Positions 62,771 through 64,000 of a DNA stretch of 64,000 nt are shown here, one piece after another (position 1 is the first letter of the stretch; the number at the start of each line of letters is the position of its first letter). Location: the NCBI GenBank assembly GCA_041392805.1, contig JAWKLJ010000001.1:4154001-4218000 (forward strand). The letters run 5' to 3'. A program made the translations under genes and the position numbers. The stretch is from Saprospiraceae bacterium (GTDB lineage: Bacteria > Bacteroidota > Bacteroidia > Chitinophagales > Saprospiraceae). Under the pieces are notes generated by a model. It did not search any database. It was not told the origin of the DNA and saw only the letters and a program-made list of their open reading frames with translations.

Positions 62771-63667
62771 ATGAAGTGCAACTATTTTTATTTGCTTACG
62801 ATTCTAAGTGGCTTCTTTTTTGCTTGTCAAACGCAATCGCCGCTTGCACAGTTGGAAGAACAAATTAAAACTGAATTAGCTAAAGAAGAAGGCATCTTTG
62901 CGGTCGCTTTTAAGGATTTAAGCACGGGAGAGGAGATCCTCATCAGTGCGCGCGACGCTTTCCATGCTGCAAGCACCATGAAAACGCCGGTACTGATTGA
63001 ACTCTATAAACAAGCAAGTACGGGTAAATTCTCAATGACTGATTCCGTTTTGGTAAAAAATGAATTCAAGAGCATTGTTGATGGCAGTCCTTATTCACTG
63101 AGCACAGACGATGATAGTGAAGGGGATCTTTATCATGCGATTGGCACTAAACGCACCATTGCCGATCTGGCCTACGATATGATTATTTACAGCAGTAATT
63201 TGGCAACCAATATTCTGATTGAGTTGGTGGATGCCAAAGTAGTAACGCAAACCATGAGGACATTGGGGGCACCAGACATCAATGTATTGAGAGGGGTGGA
63301 AGATAACAAGGCCTACGAACAGGGGCTGAGTAATTCCACTACAGCTTATGATTTGATGGTCATTTATGAAAAACTAGCCAAGGGAGAAGTCGTCAATAAA
63401 GCGGCATCGGATGCCATGATAGCCACGCTTTTTGACCAAAAATTCAATGAAATTATTCCTGCGGAGTTACCCGAGGAGGTAAAAGTAGCGCATAAGACCG
63501 GTGTGATTACAGGGGTGCACCATGATTCGGGTATTGTCTTTTTACCAGATGGACGAAAATATGTATTAGTATTACTATCTCGCGAACTAGGTGACTTTGA
63601 AGAGGGCACCAAAAAATTAGCCCACGTTTCTAAGATGATTTATGATTATGTAGTTATGAAAAAATAG
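62771..63667 (+). CDS. Class A beta-lactamase-like serine hydrolase, lipoprotein
   Basis: 298 residues. Lipobox 'FFFACQ' with C19. Class A layout: S68-T-M-K71 ('ASTMKTP'), S141-S142-N143 (the SDN position) in 'IIYSSNLATN', and 'AHKTGVITG' (KTG) near residue 246. The Glu166 omega-loop segment is not clear, so efficient deacylation of beta-lactams is unproven; it may be a penicillin-binding-like or peptidase relative. Periplasmic, membrane-anchored. Followed 2 nt later by an aldehyde dehydrogenase. Confidence 0.88.
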   Translation: MKCNYFYLLTILSGFFFACQTQSPLAQLEEQIKTELAKEEGIFAVAFKDLSTGEEILISARDAFHAASTMKTPVLIELYKQASTGKFSMTDSVLVKNEFKSIVDGSPYSLSTDDDSEGDLYHAIGTKRTIADLAYDMIIYSSNLATNILIELVDAKVVTQTMRTLGAPDINVLRGVEDNKAYEQGLSNSTTAYDLMVIYEKLAKGEVVNKAASDAMIATLFDQKFNEIIPAELPEEVKVAHKTGVITGVHHDSGIVFLPDGRKYVLVLLSRELGDFEEGTKKLAHVSKMIYDYVVMKK

Positions 63668-63669
63668 AA

Positions 63670-64000
63670 ATGATCCACTTACCCAAAGACATTCAATTAC
63701 AAAAGGCAACCCTTGCCTTTTTGGCAGCACCGCAGTTGTTGTTTATCGGAGGGGAGTGGGCGCTCCCCAAGGCAGGTAAATATTTCCAGAGTATCAATCC
63801 TGCCAATGGCGAATTGCTGACCAATATCCCTTTGGCAGACCAAGCGGATGTAGACCAGGCGGTTCATGCCGCTCGAAAAGCATTCGAAACCAGTTGGACC
63901 CCATCGATCAAGCCAGCTAAGCGGAGTGAATTGATCCACAAATTGGCGGATTTAATGCAACGAGACCTCCAAATCCTTATGGAATTGGAAACGCTCGACA
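63670..64000 (+). CDS. Aldehyde dehydrogenase family protein (3' truncated by window edge)
   Basis: The ATG at 63670 opens a frame that runs off the window after 110 codons. The N-terminus 'LFIGGEWALPKAGKYFQSINPANGELL', 'ADQADVDQAVHAARKAFET.W' and 'KRSELIHKLADLMQRD' is typical of NAD(P)-dependent aldehyde dehydrogenases. The catalytic Cys and Glu lie beyond the edge. 2 nt after the serine-hydrolase stop, so co-transcribed. The subfamily cannot be told from this part. Confidence 0.85.
   Translation, partial: MIHLPKDIQLQKATLAFLAAPQLLFIGGEWALPKAGKYFQSINPANGELLTNIPLADQADVDQAVHAARKAFETSWTPSIKPAKRSELIHKLADLMQRDLQILMELETLD

Overview
The window reads as chromosome of a Bacteroidota bacterium, most likely from the Saprospirales (Saprospiraceae/Lewinella-like). 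The grounds are the families present and the style of the sequence: AT-rich leaders with few strong Shine-Dalgarno sites, a promoter of the TTTG/TAnnTTTG type ahead of the tRNA locus, many lipoproteins, 800-residue two-domain FtsX permeases, TonB/SusC-like plug and TonB C-terminal proteins, large sortilin/BNR propellers, Bacteroidota-type RHS core sequences, and a GIY-YIG reading frame directly behind a tRNA. This placement is inference; no rRNA is present to confirm it.

Layout. 0-9 kb: the end of a TPM-type protein, a TonB-like protein, a cyclase, a plug-domain lipoprotein, a propeller lipoprotein, an FtsX/MacB permease and an AsmA-like protein. 9.1-10 kb: a rearranged tRNA-Val(TAC) locus with two 88-bp tandem pseudo-tRNA units, one good tRNA, a terminator, a GIY-YIG gene, and then a second, damaged copy of the whole tRNA-terminator-GIY-YIG unit. 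10-18 kb: ThuA, an SDR, and an operon of two Tat-exported Gfo/Idh oxidoreductases plus a GH92 mannosidase (sugar catabolism). 18-34 kb: AlkD-like DNA repair, a cysteine-desulfurase-like enzyme, and a peptide or acyl-amino-acid catabolic block (N-acyl-D-amino-acid deacylase, two giant BNR propellers, RidA, two tandem AbgB-like M20 amidohydrolases). 34-48 kb: housekeeping and envelope genes (SpoT-like HD hydrolase, glutathione peroxidase, DNA polymerase III delta', RicT, dihydrolipoyl dehydrogenase, NAD kinase, BamA/TamA-like barrel, MoxR ATPase, GT39). 53.4-64 kb: DUF5691 protein, Xaa-Pro aminopeptidase, patatin with a BamA-type barrel, PlsC, ADP-ribosylglycohydrolase, class A beta-lactamase-like hydrolase and the start of an aldehyde dehydrogenase.

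The accessory region is 48.2-53.4 kb. On the minus strand it is a decayed polymorphic-toxin locus: frameshifted RHS core fragments, each followed within 1-16 nt by a small exported or membrane protein that looks like an immunity protein. One such lipoprotein is split by an IS4-type element with 25-bp inverted repeats and a 5-bp target duplication; the element's transposase has a stop codon inside its YREK signature. A tyrosine-recombinase remnant, a ParE-type toxin/antitoxin pair and three copies of a degenerate repeat complete the region. Several of these pieces have no start codon and were found by reading the frames directly.

Other non-coding structure includes a MITE-like 111-bp hairpin flanked by an 8-bp direct repeat upstream of ridA, a 125-bp compound inverted repeat near 3.3 kb, a palindromic repeat family present at 3.2 and 39.5 kb, and a 35-bp palindrome at 20.7 kb.
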